From: Oxalobacteraceae bacterium
Lineage (GTDB): Bacteria > Pseudomonadota > Gammaproteobacteria > Burkholderiales > Burkholderiaceae_D
Reading direction: 5' to 3'
DNA: 5,640 nucleotides
NCBI GenBank assembly: GCA_027485535.1
Contig: JAIXQV010000062.1
Coordinates: forward strand, 1 to 5,640
The notes under the pieces were generated by a model. The model did not search any database. It was given only the letters and a program-made list of their open reading frames with translations, and had not been told where the DNA came from. Made by a program: the position numbers and the translations under genes. Below, in pieces: positions 5,579 to 5,640 of this stretch (positions within the stretch are counted from its first letter, which is position 1; every line of letters starts with the position of its first letter).

Positions 5579-5606
5579 ATTTTAGGCCCAAATCTCGGGA
5601 AGTCAA
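5579..5606 (-). promoter_or_regulatory. Sigma70 promoter of the phasin gene
   Basis: On the minus strand TTGACT (5606-5601, five of six to consensus), a 16-base spacer, then TAAAAT (5584-5579, five of six). Expected transcription start is about 5571-5573, giving a leader of about 50 bases before the ATG at 5522. This is the best promoter in the window and predicts strong expression when not repressed, as expected for an abundant granule protein. Confidence 0.8.
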
Positions 5607-5616
5607 GCGGTTTTTG

Positions 5617-5625
5617 TGCGGCGCA
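5617..5625. promoter_or_regulatory. PhaR-like operator, promoter-distal copy
   Basis: TGCGGCGCA, the reverse complement of the proximal site's TGCGCCGCA, lies 11 bp upstream of the -35 box. The two centres are 56 bp apart. Flanks are also partly shared when the copies are read in opposite orientation (TTT-N2-TGCGGCGCA-N2-AA in both). Two copies of a rare 9-bp word bracketing one promoter argue for a real regulatory pair. Confidence 0.55.
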
Positions 5626-5640
5626 TCAAAGAATACATCC

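Noticed and set aside
5523..5606. Longer phasin frame with 28 extra N-terminal residues
   Set aside because: It starts within the -35 box, upstream of the predicted transcription start, while AAGGAG fits the ATG at 5522.

Overview
The window reads as chromosomal DNA of a Gram-negative bacterium, most likely a betaproteobacterium (Burkholderiales-like). This placement is inferred from a polyhydroxyalkanoate phasin, a COG2509-type FAD dehydrogenase with a typical MLRVTDLVLPLDHPE N-terminus, a bacterial SET-domain methyltransferase, two Sec-exported beta-propeller proteins, and moderately GC-rich coding sequence with AT-richer spacers. There is no mobile element, tRNA, rRNA or CRISPR array. Six protein genes are supported: five complete and one cut by the left edge.

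Left block (1-1687, minus strand): a 7-blade YVTN beta-propeller protein (743-1687) lies upstream of a sorbosone/glucose-dehydrogenase-like PQQ-type beta-propeller enzyme (1-466, truncated). Both carry signal peptides and point to a periplasmic PQQ-linked oxidation module that continues beyond the window. The 276-bp gap between them holds a 12-bp perfect inverted repeat just after the YVTN gene and a near-perfect 20-bp palindrome before the dehydrogenase gene, so the downstream gene is probably separately controlled.

Middle block: folE (GTP cyclohydrolase I, 1875-2453, plus) is divergent from the YVTN gene across a spacer with a strong stem-loop or operator. It converges on a small SET/post-SET lysine methyltransferase (2585-3088, minus). 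The SET gene is in turn divergent from a 536-residue FAD-dependent dehydrogenase of unknown substrate (3307-4917, plus).

Right block: the FAD gene converges on a phasin gene (4968-5522, minus), with one bidirectional rho-independent terminator between them (4918-4944). The phasin has a clear sigma70 promoter bracketed by two copies of the 9-bp palindrome TGCGSCGCA. This matches the TGC-N3-GCA core I recall for the polyhydroxybutyrate (PHB) sensing repressor PhaR, and it is the most specific regulatory signal in the window.

Apart from the PQQ-type pair, the genes do not form one pathway. I see no convincing undescribed multi-gene system here. The most useful leads are the PhaR-like double operator, the palindrome before the PQQ-type gene, and the SET protein.
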